A stretch of DNA of 9,461 bases, from assembly GCA_023428915.1 (NCBI GenBank), contig JAEYWL010000128.1, forward strand, positions 1 through 9,461, given 5' to 3'. The notes under the pieces are model-generated. The model had not been told where the DNA came from and searched no databases. It saw only the letters and a program-made list of their open reading frames with translations. A program made the translations under genes and the position numbers. Source of the stretch: Verrucomicrobiota bacterium. GTDB lineage: Bacteria > Chlamydiota > Chlamydiia > Chlamydiales > JAEYWL01. Positions 1-5,903 of this stretch are shown in pieces; position 1 is the stretch's first letter; every line of letters starts with the position of its first letter.

Positions 1-124
1 CAATTGAAACGCTAAGCCCCTCGGCCAAGTCACGACTTGGCTCTTCGGGACTTATCCTTTCACTTGTCAAGTTCGGCAATGTTCAAGCGTGATTTAGGGG
101 CGCAACTTGGGTTTTAAGAAAGGC
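1..124. other. Non-coding stretch with short palindromes
   Basis: No convincing gene is present. Besides the 13-54 inverted repeat, it holds a small palindrome ACTTGTCAAGT at 62-72. A possible long-range pairing joins GCCCCT (16-21) to AGGGGC (96-101). A plus-strand frame open from the left edge stops at 90-92, and no start or family resemblance supports it as a gene. The density of self-complementary words suggests a structured RNA or a dispersed genomic repeat, but this is inference. It lies directly downstream of fmdB, yet I see no clear T-tract terminator for that gene. Confidence 0.45.
13..54. repeat. Imperfect inverted repeat at left edge
   Basis: The inner arms at 24-31 and 34-41 are perfect reverse complements (GCCAAGTC / GACTTGGC) around a two-base centre. 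The outer arms at 13-20 and 47-54 (TAAGCCCC / GGGACTTA) pair at seven of eight positions. Together they can form a long, internally bulged hairpin or cruciform. No T-tract follows on either strand, so it does not read as a standard intrinsic terminator. The structure is seen directly; its role is unknown. Confidence 0.6.
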
Positions 125-364
125 TTATTTATTCTTATCGCAGGGACAGCAGCCTGAAGAGCCGGAATCGCTATCTTTGCTTTGACAGTAATCGGTTTTA
201 TAAAAACCGCTGCCTTTAAATTGCAGGCCAATTCCTCCACCAGGACCACGCCTTAATGCAGGCTGGGCGCAATCAGGACAGTCAGTCAATGGCTGGGCGC
301 TGATCTTCTGTTCAACTTCCAGTTTTTTTCCGCAGTTAGTGCAGTGATATTCATAGGTAGGCAT
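125..364 (-). CDS. FmdB-family zinc-ribbon protein
   Basis: A 79-residue protein of the FmdB/CxxC_CxxC_SSSS putative regulatory family. The start MPTYEYHC is characteristic. Two CxxC pairs (C8/C11 and C29/C32) form a predicted zinc ribbon, followed by the conserved segment LQFKGSGFYKTDY at about residues 48-60. The tail is Ser/Gly-rich and ends with three more cysteines (GCCPC), possibly extra metal or redox ligands. The family name comes from a proposed regulator of formamidase/amidase genes, but the function of most members is unknown. The start at 364 is chosen because it gives the canonical N-terminus and has a GGAG Shine-Dalgarno six bases upstream. An in-frame ATG at 415 lies inside the groEL terminator hairpin and is unlikely to be used. 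Because that terminator precedes it, the gene probably depends on its own promoter or on read-through; I could not identify a promoter. Confidence 0.88.
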   Translation of the reverse strand: MPTYEYHCTNCGKKLEVEQKISAQPLTDCPDCAQPALRRGPGGGIGLQFKGSGFYKTDYCQSKDSDSGSSGCCPCDKNK

Positions 365-370
365 TGATTT

Positions 371-374
371 CTCC
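371..374 (-). promoter_or_regulatory. Shine-Dalgarno site of fmdB
   Basis: GGAG on the minus strand, six bases before the ATG at 364. It decides the start of the zinc-ribbon gene against the longer in-frame reading that begins at 415 inside the terminator stem. Confidence 0.7.
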
Positions 375-384
375 AGGAATCTAT

Positions 385-419
385 CAAAAAGAAGGGATGG
401 GCAAGCGGCGCCCATCCCT
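385..419 (-). terminator. Intrinsic terminator of groESL
   Basis: On the minus strand a perfect 10-bp stem, AGGGATGGGC (419-410) with GCCCATCCCT (402-393), encloses a 7-base loop. It is followed by TCTTTTTG (392-385). It begins 17 bases after the groEL stop codon and ends about 20 bases before the fmdB start. A strong GC-rich stem plus a T-tract is the classic Rho-independent form. It should end the chaperonin transcript and largely separate fmdB from it. Confidence 0.9.
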
Positions 420-436
420 AAAGCTACTGATACAGA

Positions 437-2107
437 TTAGTACATGTCCATTCCGCCCATGCCGCCCATACCCATACCGCCCATGCCGCCCATACCGCCG
501 CCCATGCCAGCATGTTCATGCTTTGGCTTCGGCTTTGGTTTTTCGGTGATCATGGCAGCTGTAGTTAGCAGCAAGGAGGAAATTGAAGCCGCATTTTTAA
601 TGGCGCTTTTTGTCACTAAAACCGGGTCGATGACGCCGGCCTGTATCAAATCAGCAAACTCATCAGTCAATCCGTTGTAACCCCAAGAGCCTTTAGCTTC
701 GTAGATTTTTTCTGCTATCAGGTTGCCCTGCTTGCCGCAGTTATTAGCAATGGCAGTTGCTGGTGCAAATGCCGCTTGGCGGATAATTGCAGCACCGACA
801 GCCTCATCTCCGCTAAGTTGCAGTTTATCAAGCGCATGTACAGCTCTTAAGAGCGCCACTCCGCCGCCAGGAACAATGCCTTCGGCAACAGCAGCCCTTG
901 TAGCATGTAAAGCATCTTCTACCCTGGCTTTCTTCTCTTTCATTTCAGTTTCAGTCACGGCTCCGACGTTGATAATGGCCACGCCGCCAACCAGCTTGGC
1001 TAAACGCTCTTCCAGTTTTTCTTTATCATAAGAAGAAGCGGCATTGGCAATTTCGGCTTTAAGTTGTGCAGTGCGCTCTTTAATTTGACCGGGTTCGCCC
1101 GCTCCATCAATGATTGTAGTTTCTTCTTTGGAAACTTTAATGGTTTTGGCTTTGCCCAGAACGGTTGGCTCTACGTCTTCAAGGCGCATGCCTAAATCCT
1201 CTGCCACTACTGTAGCACCTGTCAGAATAGCAATATCTTGCAGCATTGCTTTTCTGCGATCGCCAAAACCAGGGGCTTTAACTGCGCAAATTTGCAATCC
1301 GGCTTTTAGTTTGTTCACAACCAAAGTAGCCAAAGCTTCCCCATCTACATCATCGGCTATAATCAATAATGGCTTTGGGTTGCGGGCTACGCTTTTCTCT
1401 AGAATCGGCACTAATTCCTTTGCAGTTGAAATTTTCTTTTCAACGATAAGAATATAGGCATTGCTAAACTCAACAGCCATATTTTCAGGATTGGTGATAA
1501 AGTAAGGGGAAAGGTAGCCTTTGTCGAATTGCAATCCTTCTACGATATCCAGTGTCGTTTCAATCCCTTTCGCTTCTGCGACTGTAATGATGCCGTCCTT
1601 GCCTACTTTTTCCATGGCTTCTGCAATGATACCGCCAATATCGGCATCGTTGTTAGCAGAAATAGTGGCAATTTGCTTCACTTCATTCGATGTATTGACA
1701 GGGGTCGCTAAATCGCTTAAAGCTGTATTAATAGCTTCTACGCCTTTTTCAATACCTTTTTTAAGGCTCATGGGGTTGGCGCCGGCAGCTACATTGCGTG
1801 CACCCGCAGTAAATATGGCCTCTGCAAGCACAATCGCTGTGGTTGTGCCATCGCCGGCAACATCAGAAGTCTTGGAAGCGACTTCTTTAACGAGCTGTGC
1901 GCCCATATTCTCAAACTTATCTTTCAAAGCCACTTCTTTAGCGACTGTGACACCGTCTTTTGTAGACAAAGGCGAACCGAAGCTTTTTTGAATGACTACA
2001 TTCAATCCTCGAGGGCCTAGCGTCACCTTGACCGCTTTTGCCAAAGTCTTTACCCCTTTAAGGATAGACTTAAGAGCGTCTTCGTTAAATTTCAACATCT
2101 TAGACAT
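437..2107 (-). CDS. groEL: Chaperonin GroEL (Hsp60)
   Basis: A 556-residue group I chaperonin, slightly longer than the roughly 545-550 usual. It forms the ATP-driven double-ring cage that folds cytosolic proteins together with GroES. Visible signatures are TLGPRG at 29-34 and D51 in the nucleotide pocket, the GDGTTT phosphate-binding motif at 85-90, and the catalytic aspartate D398 in RVEDALHAT. GGGVAL follows at 414-419. The C-terminus has a KPKPKPKHEH spacer and then a long Gly-Met repeat, the usual flexible cavity tail. All key catalytic residues are intact, so this should be an active chaperonin rather than a diverged paralogue. It lies 20 bases after groES, and AGGAG eight bases upstream supports the first ATG over the Met at codon 4. 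The sequence recalls the groES-linked GroEL of Chlamydiae (inference). It is co-transcribed with groES under the CIRCE-associated promoter and ends at the 385-419 terminator. Confidence 0.98.
   Translation of the reverse strand: MSKMLKFNEDALKSILKGVKTLAKAVKVTLGPRGLNVVIQKSFGSPLSTKDGVTVAKEVALKDKFENMGAQLVKEVASKTSDVAGDGTTTAIVLAEAIFTAGARNVAAGANPMSLKKGIEKGVEAINTALSDLATPVNTSNEVKQIATISANNDADIGGIIAEAMEKVGKDGIITVAEAKGIETTLDIVEGLQFDKGYLSPYFITNPENMAVEFSNAYILIVEKKISTAKELVPILEKSVARNPKPLLIIADDVDGEALATLVVNKLKAGLQICAVKAPGFGDRRKAMLQDIAILTGATVVAEDLGMRLEDVEPTVLGKAKTIKVSKEETTIIDGAGEPGQIKERTAQLKAEIANAASSYDKEKLEERLAKLVGGVAIINVGAVTETEMKEKKARVEDALHATRAAVAEGIVPGGGVALLRAVHALDKLQLSGDEAVGAAIIRQAAFAPATAIANNCGKQGNLIAEKIYEAKGSWGYNGLTDEFADLIQAGVIDPVLVTKSAIKNAASISSLLLTTAAMITEKPKPKPKHEHAGMGGGMGGMGGMGMGGMGGMDMY
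449..508 (-). repeat. Gly-Met repeat tail of GroEL
   Basis: An in-frame low-complexity tract encodes GroEL residues 534-553, built of GM, GGM and GGGM units. At DNA level it is a short degenerate tandem of CCGCCCAT-like words on the plus strand. GGM tails are normal in GroEL and line the bottom of the folding chamber. Such tracts can change length by slippage, which may explain the slightly long protein. Confidence 0.8.
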
Positions 2108-2127
2108 AAGTCATACTCCTTATTAAT

Positions 2128-2427
2128 TTAGGCCAAAACACCGAGGATATCATCTTCAGATAGGATCAAATACTCTTCTTGGCTTTCCTGATTTTTCACT
2201 TCGGTACCGGCATAAGAGCTAAATAACACTTTATCTCCCACTTTTACGTTTAGAGTGTGTCTATTTCCTTGCTCATCTACTTTTCCTGGTCCAACTGCAA
2301 TTACTTCACCTTCTTTTGGTTTTTCCTGTGCTGAATCTGGTAGCAGGATACCGCCTTTAGTAGCTTGGGCTTTGCAACGTTGAACTAAAACGCGATTCCC
2401 TAAAGGTTTAAGCTTGTGCTTTTGCAT
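2128..2427 (-). CDS. groES: Co-chaperonin GroES (Hsp10)
   Basis: A 99-residue co-chaperonin, the usual length of the family. It forms the heptameric lid that closes the GroEL cage. The N-terminal strand KLKPLGNRVLV (5-15) is conserved. The mobile loop at about 17-35 carries GGILLP (25-30), the hydrophobic tripeptide region that docks on the GroEL apical domain. GEVIAVGPG follows at about 40-48, then VKVGDKVLFSSYAGTEVK, and the C-terminus is EDDILGVLA. AAGGAG on the minus strand about seven bases before the ATG supports the start. It is the first gene of the groESL operon, about 36 bases downstream of the predicted transcription start. The rather long mobile-loop extension SAQEKPKEGE is common in non-proteobacterial GroES. 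Confidence 0.97.
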   Translation of the reverse strand: MQKHKLKPLGNRVLVQRCKAQATKGGILLPDSAQEKPKEGEVIAVGPGKVDEQGNRHTLNVKVGDKVLFSSYAGTEVKNQESQEEYLILSEDDILGVLA

Positions 2428-2469
2428 ATCAGTTCTCCTTTTGGAAGTTGTGGGTTTCTTAAAAGAGGA

Positions 2470-2498
2470 ATTGTATGAGGGAATTAGTTTTCTGTCAA
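2470..2498 (-). promoter_or_regulatory. Sigma70-type promoter of groESL
   Basis: On the minus strand TTGACA (2498-2493) is a perfect -35 box. A 17-base spacer separates it from TACAAT (2475-2470), which differs from TATAAT at one position. Transcription would start near 2463, giving a leader of about 36 bases before groES. This near-consensus promoter implies strong intrinsic expression that needs repression, consistent with the CIRCE element immediately upstream. Confidence 0.87.
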
Positions 2499-2515
2499 TA
2501 GAGCGAAAGAGAAAA

Positions 2516-2542
2516 TTAGCAAAAAGCGCACGCGAGTGCTAA
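2516..2542 (-). promoter_or_regulatory. CIRCE operator (HrcA site), one arm degenerate
   Basis: The established CIRCE consensus is TTAGCACTC-N9-GAGTGCTAA, bound by the heat-shock repressor HrcA. On the minus strand this site reads TTAGCACTC, nine bases, then TTTTGCTAA. The first arm is perfect and the promoter-proximal arm differs at three of nine positions; the nine-base spacing is exact. It lies 17 bases upstream of the -35 box and abuts the stop codon of the DUF2231 gene. HrcA control of groESL is inferred from the site; hrcA itself is not in the window. Confidence 0.85.
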
Positions 2543-2983
2543 TTAATTATCCACTTGGAACTGCTCTCTTATTAGCGAATAGACTGTTTCTCCATGCGAC
2601 ACCATTCCGCCTAAATTTGCTGTGATGGTGGCCATAATTACCAGCAAAAAACTTAACAAGCATTTAACCACAGGCAGTCTTAGATGCGCATGAGCAACAT
2701 ACAGGCGAAAAAGAGCATAGAAACTCATAAAGATAAACAGGATAATTCCCCATAAGCGATGGCCGCCAATTACTGATTCTTTTAAGCCGTCCCCGGCAAT
2801 TAGCCCTGTTGCAAAAGTGGGCAATAGAATAATCCAAATTGCAATTACAAGATAGTAGCCAGCCTGCTGATAAAAAAGACTCTTGCGATATGCATATAAA
2901 ACATCGCAGATAAATAATAAGTAAATAAAGGCTACTGGAAAATGAACTAGAGCCGGGTGTAAAGCGCTTAATAAAACATCCAT
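2543..2983 (-). CDS. DUF2231-type four-helix membrane protein
   Basis: A 146-residue integral membrane protein with four hydrophobic segments at about 11-31, 43-63, 76-95 and 104-124. The N-terminal HPALVHFP (9-16) is the hallmark of DUF2231. Further histidines occur at 75 (GGHRLWG), 98, 100 and 130, near GGMVSHGE. Histidines near helix ends make haem or metal binding plausible, but no biochemical role is established that I can cite. It starts six bases after the cytochrome c gene stop, with no good Shine-Dalgarno, so translation is probably coupled to that gene. The pairing suggests a membrane partner for the soluble cytochrome (inference). Its stop codon directly abuts the CIRCE element, and no strong terminator separates it from groES, so some read-through into groESL is possible. 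Confidence 0.82.
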   Translation of the reverse strand: MDVLLSALHPALVHFPVAFIYLLFICDVLYAYRKSLFYQQAGYYLVIAIWIILLPTFATGLIAGDGLKESVIGGHRLWGIILFIFMSFYALFRLYVAHAHLRLPVVKCLLSFLLVIMATITANLGGMVSHGETVYSLIREQFQVDN

Positions 2984-2989
2984 AGAAAA

Positions 2990-3382
2990 TTATTTACTAA
3001 ATTTATCCATTACAGCCGTTATTTTTGCTTGCTCCTGTGCTTTTTGTTCAGCAGAAAGCACCTTCATCTGCGCCTGCAAGTACCCGCCGCGGCGCTTGAC
3101 AGTATCGTATACGAGAAGTTCATACACTTGCTGTATATCTCGGGCTGTTAAACCAGAATCGGGCATAGCCTGCATGCGCTGCAGCGATCTTTCCCAATCG
3201 CTAGGCAAAACGGTATTAGTGCCAATAGATTTTCTTAAAGAGTGGCAGGCAGAGCATTTATTTTCAAATACCTCATTGGCTTTTTGTAAAGCTGCTGGAT
3301 AACTAGAGACATCAAGCTTCCGCTCAACAGCTTCCATGACGCCAAAGGGACATAACAAACATAAAATGTGTAGTAACTTCAT
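2990..3382 (-). CDS. Secreted mono-haem c-type cytochrome
   Basis: A 130-residue protein with an N-terminal Sec-type signal (about 1-18, MKLLHILCLLCPFGVMEA) and one haem c attachment motif, CSACH, at 43-47. Met70 or Met73, in RMQAMP, is the likely distal axial ligand. The pattern CxxCH, then W, then RM..M...GLT, then an I..VYELL helix resembles small class I cytochromes and the haem domains of periplasmic dehydrogenases. The C-terminus (about 100-130) is a charged, Gln/Lys-rich helix of unknown role. A TTG 15 bases upstream (3397) also opens the frame. The ATG at 3382 is preferred because it puts the signal peptide at the true N-terminus and places a weak GAAAGAG ribosome site in the 11 bases after the previous stop. 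It would carry electrons outside the cytoplasmic membrane; donor and acceptor are unknown. Cytochrome c maturation genes are not in the window. Confidence 0.85.
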   Translation of the reverse strand: MKLLHILCLLCPFGVMEAVERKLDVSSYPAALQKANEVFENKCSACHSLRKSIGTNTVLPSDWERSLQRMQAMPDSGLTARDIQQVYELLVYDTVKRRGGYLQAQMKVLSAEQKAQEQAKITAVMDKFSK

Positions 3383-3393
3383 GACTCTTTCTC

Positions 3394-4536
3394 TCAATCA
3401 AGATTCTGCAGCATCAGAGAATACAATTGCGGAATTGCTTGCAATGTATCGGGAACCTTATGCGAAGCGCAAAGCATCGCCTTTGCTTGCATTTCACGCG
3501 GGTGATATCCATGCATGCCTGCAATTTTTTTGCGTCCCATATAGCTGGGTACAAGTAAAAAACCCGGATCAACTAAAAATATCCTTTCCCCATATTTATT
3601 GTCAGGAAAATAGACACCCAGCTCTTGCAGCTCTTCATAAGGAAGGATGCGTCCATTCGGAGTCTGGGACAATAACTGCGTGATCTGCAGGCGGGCCCTA
3701 TCATGTAAAAACCAAAAGCGGGCCATAGTTGAATCGTAGAAAGCTATATAATCGCTTCCATAATGCAGCCCCAGTTCGCCAATTGACTTTTCAAGATCGA
3801 CAGCACTATGCACATCATGCATGCCGTGATCAGAAAACACATACCAATTTACCTCTTCATAGCTAAGCTGTGCTTCATAAATTAAGCGTTGGATTTGACA
3901 ATTATACAGCTCAATTTGCCTATCAACTTGCAGGTGCTCTGTACCTAACTGGTGCATCAATCCATCGACTTTGCCTAGCAGCAAGTAGGCAAAGCGAATT
4001 TCCTGCTGCTGAATTTTTTGCCTGGCTGCTTGCCACTGTTCTTCTTCAGTAACCGCAGACGCTTCCTTTACATAAAAAGGAATTTGCTTGTCCAGCATCA
4101 GTTCAAAAATCGACCTTGCTCCAGGAATGCTGTTTCTGGTACCCCAAATCCAATTGCGCTCCGCATAATCAAATAAGGGCATGTGCTGAAAAGGCACGTT
4201 ATATAACTGGTAATAGCCTGAAAAGCCGCATGCTTTAGCGACATATTTGCTTAGCCGATTGCGCACACGCGCACTGTCGGTCAAAGACCTTGGCAGCCAT
4301 TGCAGCCAGGACATCTTCTTAAAAGGGCTGGTGGCCGGGGAATAAAAGTAAGAAGACCAAAGACCATGTTCAGAAGGGTATTTTCCGGTAATTATAGAAG
4401 GATCGCAAGCAGAAGAATACCCAAGCACTGTTTCTAAAGGCTTCTTATGCACAGCCTCCTGCATAAAGTAAGGGTGCTTGCATAACGCATCCCAGCCAAA
4501 TCCATCTATAAAGATAAATAATCCCAGCTTGCTCAT
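3394..4536 (-). CDS. Alkaline-phosphatase-superfamily phosphodiesterase (type I PDE/nucleotide pyrophosphatase-like)
   Basis: A 380-residue, apparently cytosolic enzyme with no signal peptide or membrane segment. The fold signatures appear in order. FIDGFGWD has the first metal aspartate D11. A nucleophile region GYSSACDPS (39-47) is followed by ITGKYPSEHG. KVDGLMH holds D191 and H195, FSDHG holds D236 and H237, and GMHGYHP holds H342. This complete two-metal (usually zinc) set predicts hydrolysis of a phosphodiester, pyrophosphate or phosphomonoester; the substrate cannot be read from sequence. The usual threonine nucleophile is not evident, and Ser41, Ser42 or Cys44 are candidates. A TTG six bases upstream also opens the frame, but the ATG gives the compact family N-terminus MSKLGLFIFIDG. 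The ribosome site is weak, so translation may be coupled to namZ, which ends 28 bases earlier. The cytochrome gene follows after 11 bases. Confidence 0.82.
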   Translation of the reverse strand: MSKLGLFIFIDGFGWDALCKHPYFMQEAVHKKPLETVLGYSSACDPSIITGKYPSEHGLWSSYFYSPATSPFKKMSWLQWLPRSLTDSARVRNRLSKYVAKACGFSGYYQLYNVPFQHMPLFDYAERNWIWGTRNSIPGARSIFELMLDKQIPFYVKEASAVTEEEQWQAARQKIQQQEIRFAYLLLGKVDGLMHQLGTEHLQVDRQIELYNCQIQRLIYEAQLSYEEVNWYVFSDHGMHDVHSAVDLEKSIGELGLHYGSDYIAFYDSTMARFWFLHDRARLQITQLLSQTPNGRILPYEELQELGVYFPDNKYGERIFLVDPGFLLVPSYMGRKKIAGMHGYHPREMQAKAMLCASHKVPDTLQAIPQLYSLMLQNLD

Positions 4537-4549
4537 ACCCAACTTATTG

Positions 4550-4568
4550 TTAGCGCTTAAGCGCCTAA
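4550..4568. repeat. Inverted repeat between namZ and the phosphodiesterase gene
   Basis: A perfect 12-base palindrome, GCGCTTAAGCGC (4553-4564), is extended by TTA/TAA arms with one bulged base. As RNA it can form a stem of about seven pairs with a UUAA loop. It contains the namZ stop codon and has no T-tract, so it is more likely an intra-operon mRNA hairpin than a terminator. Its function is unknown. Confidence 0.5.
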
Positions 4569-5806
4569 TTATACTGTGCTAACAAATACTTCTTCCGCTT
4601 CTTTTTAAACTCTTCACGTTCTTTATCCTGAAAACTCTTCATTTCCCAAGCAAAGTAGGATTTTTCTGCAATAATTGAGTAGACCTTATCGGTGCCATTT
4701 ACTTTGCAAAACATTTCTTTGCGGCTCTTAGACTCTTCAAGGGCCTCTTTAAATTTAGCCGGATAAAGGCTTTTCAACATGCCAAGGATCACATATTGGG
4801 AAGTGACGGGGGCATATTTTTTTGGATCAGTCACCATAACCAGCACCCCTTCGCACTCCTCATTGGCATATTTACCATAAAAAGGCTTGTAATAGAAAGG
4901 CTGAAAATAAAGCCCAGGTAAACGCTGGGCATTAAGGGCTTTGGCAAAATTTTGGCCATCAATCCAAGGCGCTCCCACAAGTTTAAAAGGAAGGGTGTAG
5001 CCTATGCCGATATTGACCAGCTGCAATTCCCCGATTAATCCCGTTAGGGGATAATAATAAGCGGTAGAAGCCTCAGGGATATTGGGACTGGTGGGGATCC
5101 ATTCCAGCCCCGTATCTTTAAAGCTCATTTGCCGTTTCCAGCCCTCCATGGGAATCACTTGCAGCTGGCAGCCTACCTTATATTCAGCATTAAAAAATAG
5201 CGCCAGTTCGCCCAGTGTCATCCCATGGCAATACGGCACATTTAAATAACCTACAAATGAGCGCCATTTGTCCTCTAACATAGGGCCGTCAACTACTTCG
5301 CCATTTATCGGGTTGGGACGGTCGGTCACAATTACAGGAATGTGCGCTTTGGCCGCCTCCTCCATCACATAGCAGAGAGTGCTTAAATAAGTATAAGAAC
5401 GGCTGCCGATATCTTGCAGATCGAAGATAATTACATCTAAATTCTTCAGCATTTCCTGTGTAGGCCTTCTATATTTGCCATGAAGACTAAATATAGGAGT
5501 CCCATCGGTGTCTTTGTCGTCTGAAATATTTTCCGATGCATGTGAACGGCCATCAATGCCATGTTCAGGCGCAAATAAGGCAGCCAGGCTAAAACCTTGT
5601 TCTTTTCCGGCTGCTTTTAATAAAGCACGGCTGGACGCTAAAGAAGAAGTTACAGAAGTGTGGTTGGTCACTAGGCCAATGCGTTTGCCTTTAAGCTGGC
5701 TTGCCTTTTGCTGCAGCAGCACCTCCATCCCTACCTTTACGGTCTGAGCTGCAAGAGTCGAGTGGGCTAAAAATAAAATAGACAAAATAAAGAGAAATTT
5801 ATGCAT
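4565..5806 (-). CDS. namZ: Secreted NamZ/DUF1343 exo-beta-N-acetylmuramidase-like protein
   Basis: A 413-residue protein of the DUF1343 (PF07075) family, whose characterised members (NamZ, CAZy GH171) release N-acetylmuramic acid from the non-reducing end of peptidoglycan fragments. Residues 1-20 form a Sec signal peptide ending TLAA. Family motifs follow in order: IGLVTNHT (43-50), APEHG (79-83), DLQDIGSRSYTY (129-140), DRPNPINGE (162-170), HGMTLGE (194-200), TSPN (239-242) and GAPWIDG (278-284). The segment usually containing an EG...S.GRGT pattern reads GELQLVNIGIGYT (259-271) here, suggesting a distinct subfamily. A TTG-initiated reading reaches 5857, but the ATG at 5806 puts the signal peptide at the terminus. 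No strong Shine-Dalgarno precedes it. It heads a closely spaced group with the phosphodiesterase, cytochrome c and DUF2231 genes. Muramidase activity is inferred from the family; the specific substrate is uncertain. The C-terminus is strongly basic. Confidence 0.85.
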   Translation of the reverse strand: MHKFLFILSILFLAHSTLAAQTVKVGMEVLLQQKASQLKGKRIGLVTNHTSVTSSLASSRALLKAAGKEQGFSLAALFAPEHGIDGRSHASENISDDKDTDGTPIFSLHGKYRRPTQEMLKNLDVIIFDLQDIGSRSYTYLSTLCYVMEEAAKAHIPVIVTDRPNPINGEVVDGPMLEDKWRSFVGYLNVPYCHGMTLGELALFFNAEYKVGCQLQVIPMEGWKRQMSFKDTGLEWIPTSPNIPEASTAYYYPLTGLIGELQLVNIGIGYTLPFKLVGAPWIDGQNFAKALNAQRLPGLYFQPFYYKPFYGKYANEECEGVLVMVTDPKKYAPVTSQYVILGMLKSLYPAKFKEALEESKSRKEMFCKVNGTDKVYSIIAEKSYFAWEMKSFQDKEREEFKKKRKKYLLAQYN

Positions 5807-5903
5807 ACATGTCTTAAGTGGGTAGATTGAAGAAATTCCTGGGTTTAAGGATGCCAATCCGGGGCGATTTTGTAAATTAAACTTGGATATGCGAGGTGGC
5901 TAA
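5807..5903. promoter_or_regulatory. Divergent intergenic region between namZ and putA
   Basis: These 97 bases must carry the start signals for both the leftward namZ group and rightward putA. I find no convincing -35/-10 pair for either direction. A small inverted repeat GGAT-GCCA-ATCC sits at 5849-5860, near the middle, and could be a regulator site, though four-base arms are weak evidence. Confidence 0.45.
5893..5899 (+). promoter_or_regulatory. Shine-Dalgarno site of putA
   Basis: GAGGTGG ends four bases before the ATG at 5904. It is the best ribosome site in this stretch and fixes the putA start. Confidence 0.75.

Noticed and set aside
3..92. Plus-strand frame open from the left edge, ending at a TGA at 90-92
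   Set aside because: Only 29 codons, overlapping the inverted repeat, with no recognisable protein family; a gene tail entering from the left cannot be excluded.
364..415. N-terminal extension of the FmdB-type protein from an ATG at 415
   Set aside because: The extra 17 codons lie across the groESL terminator hairpin and T-tract; the ATG at 364 has a Shine-Dalgarno and gives the canonical family N-terminus.
1521..1991. 156-codon plus-strand open frame opposite groEL
   Set aside because: It is the antisense shadow of highly conserved groEL codons; no recognisable family. The same applies to the plus-strand frames at 444-680, 723-1031 and 1110-1457.
4550..4568. Terminator at the namZ/phosphodiesterase junction
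   Set aside because: The palindrome has no following T-tract and the next gene starts within 28 bases, so an intra-operon hairpin is more likely.
5807..5857. TTG-initiated extension of NamZ
   Set aside because: It would place 17 non-hydrophobic residues before a clear signal peptide; the ATG at 5806 puts the signal at the terminus.
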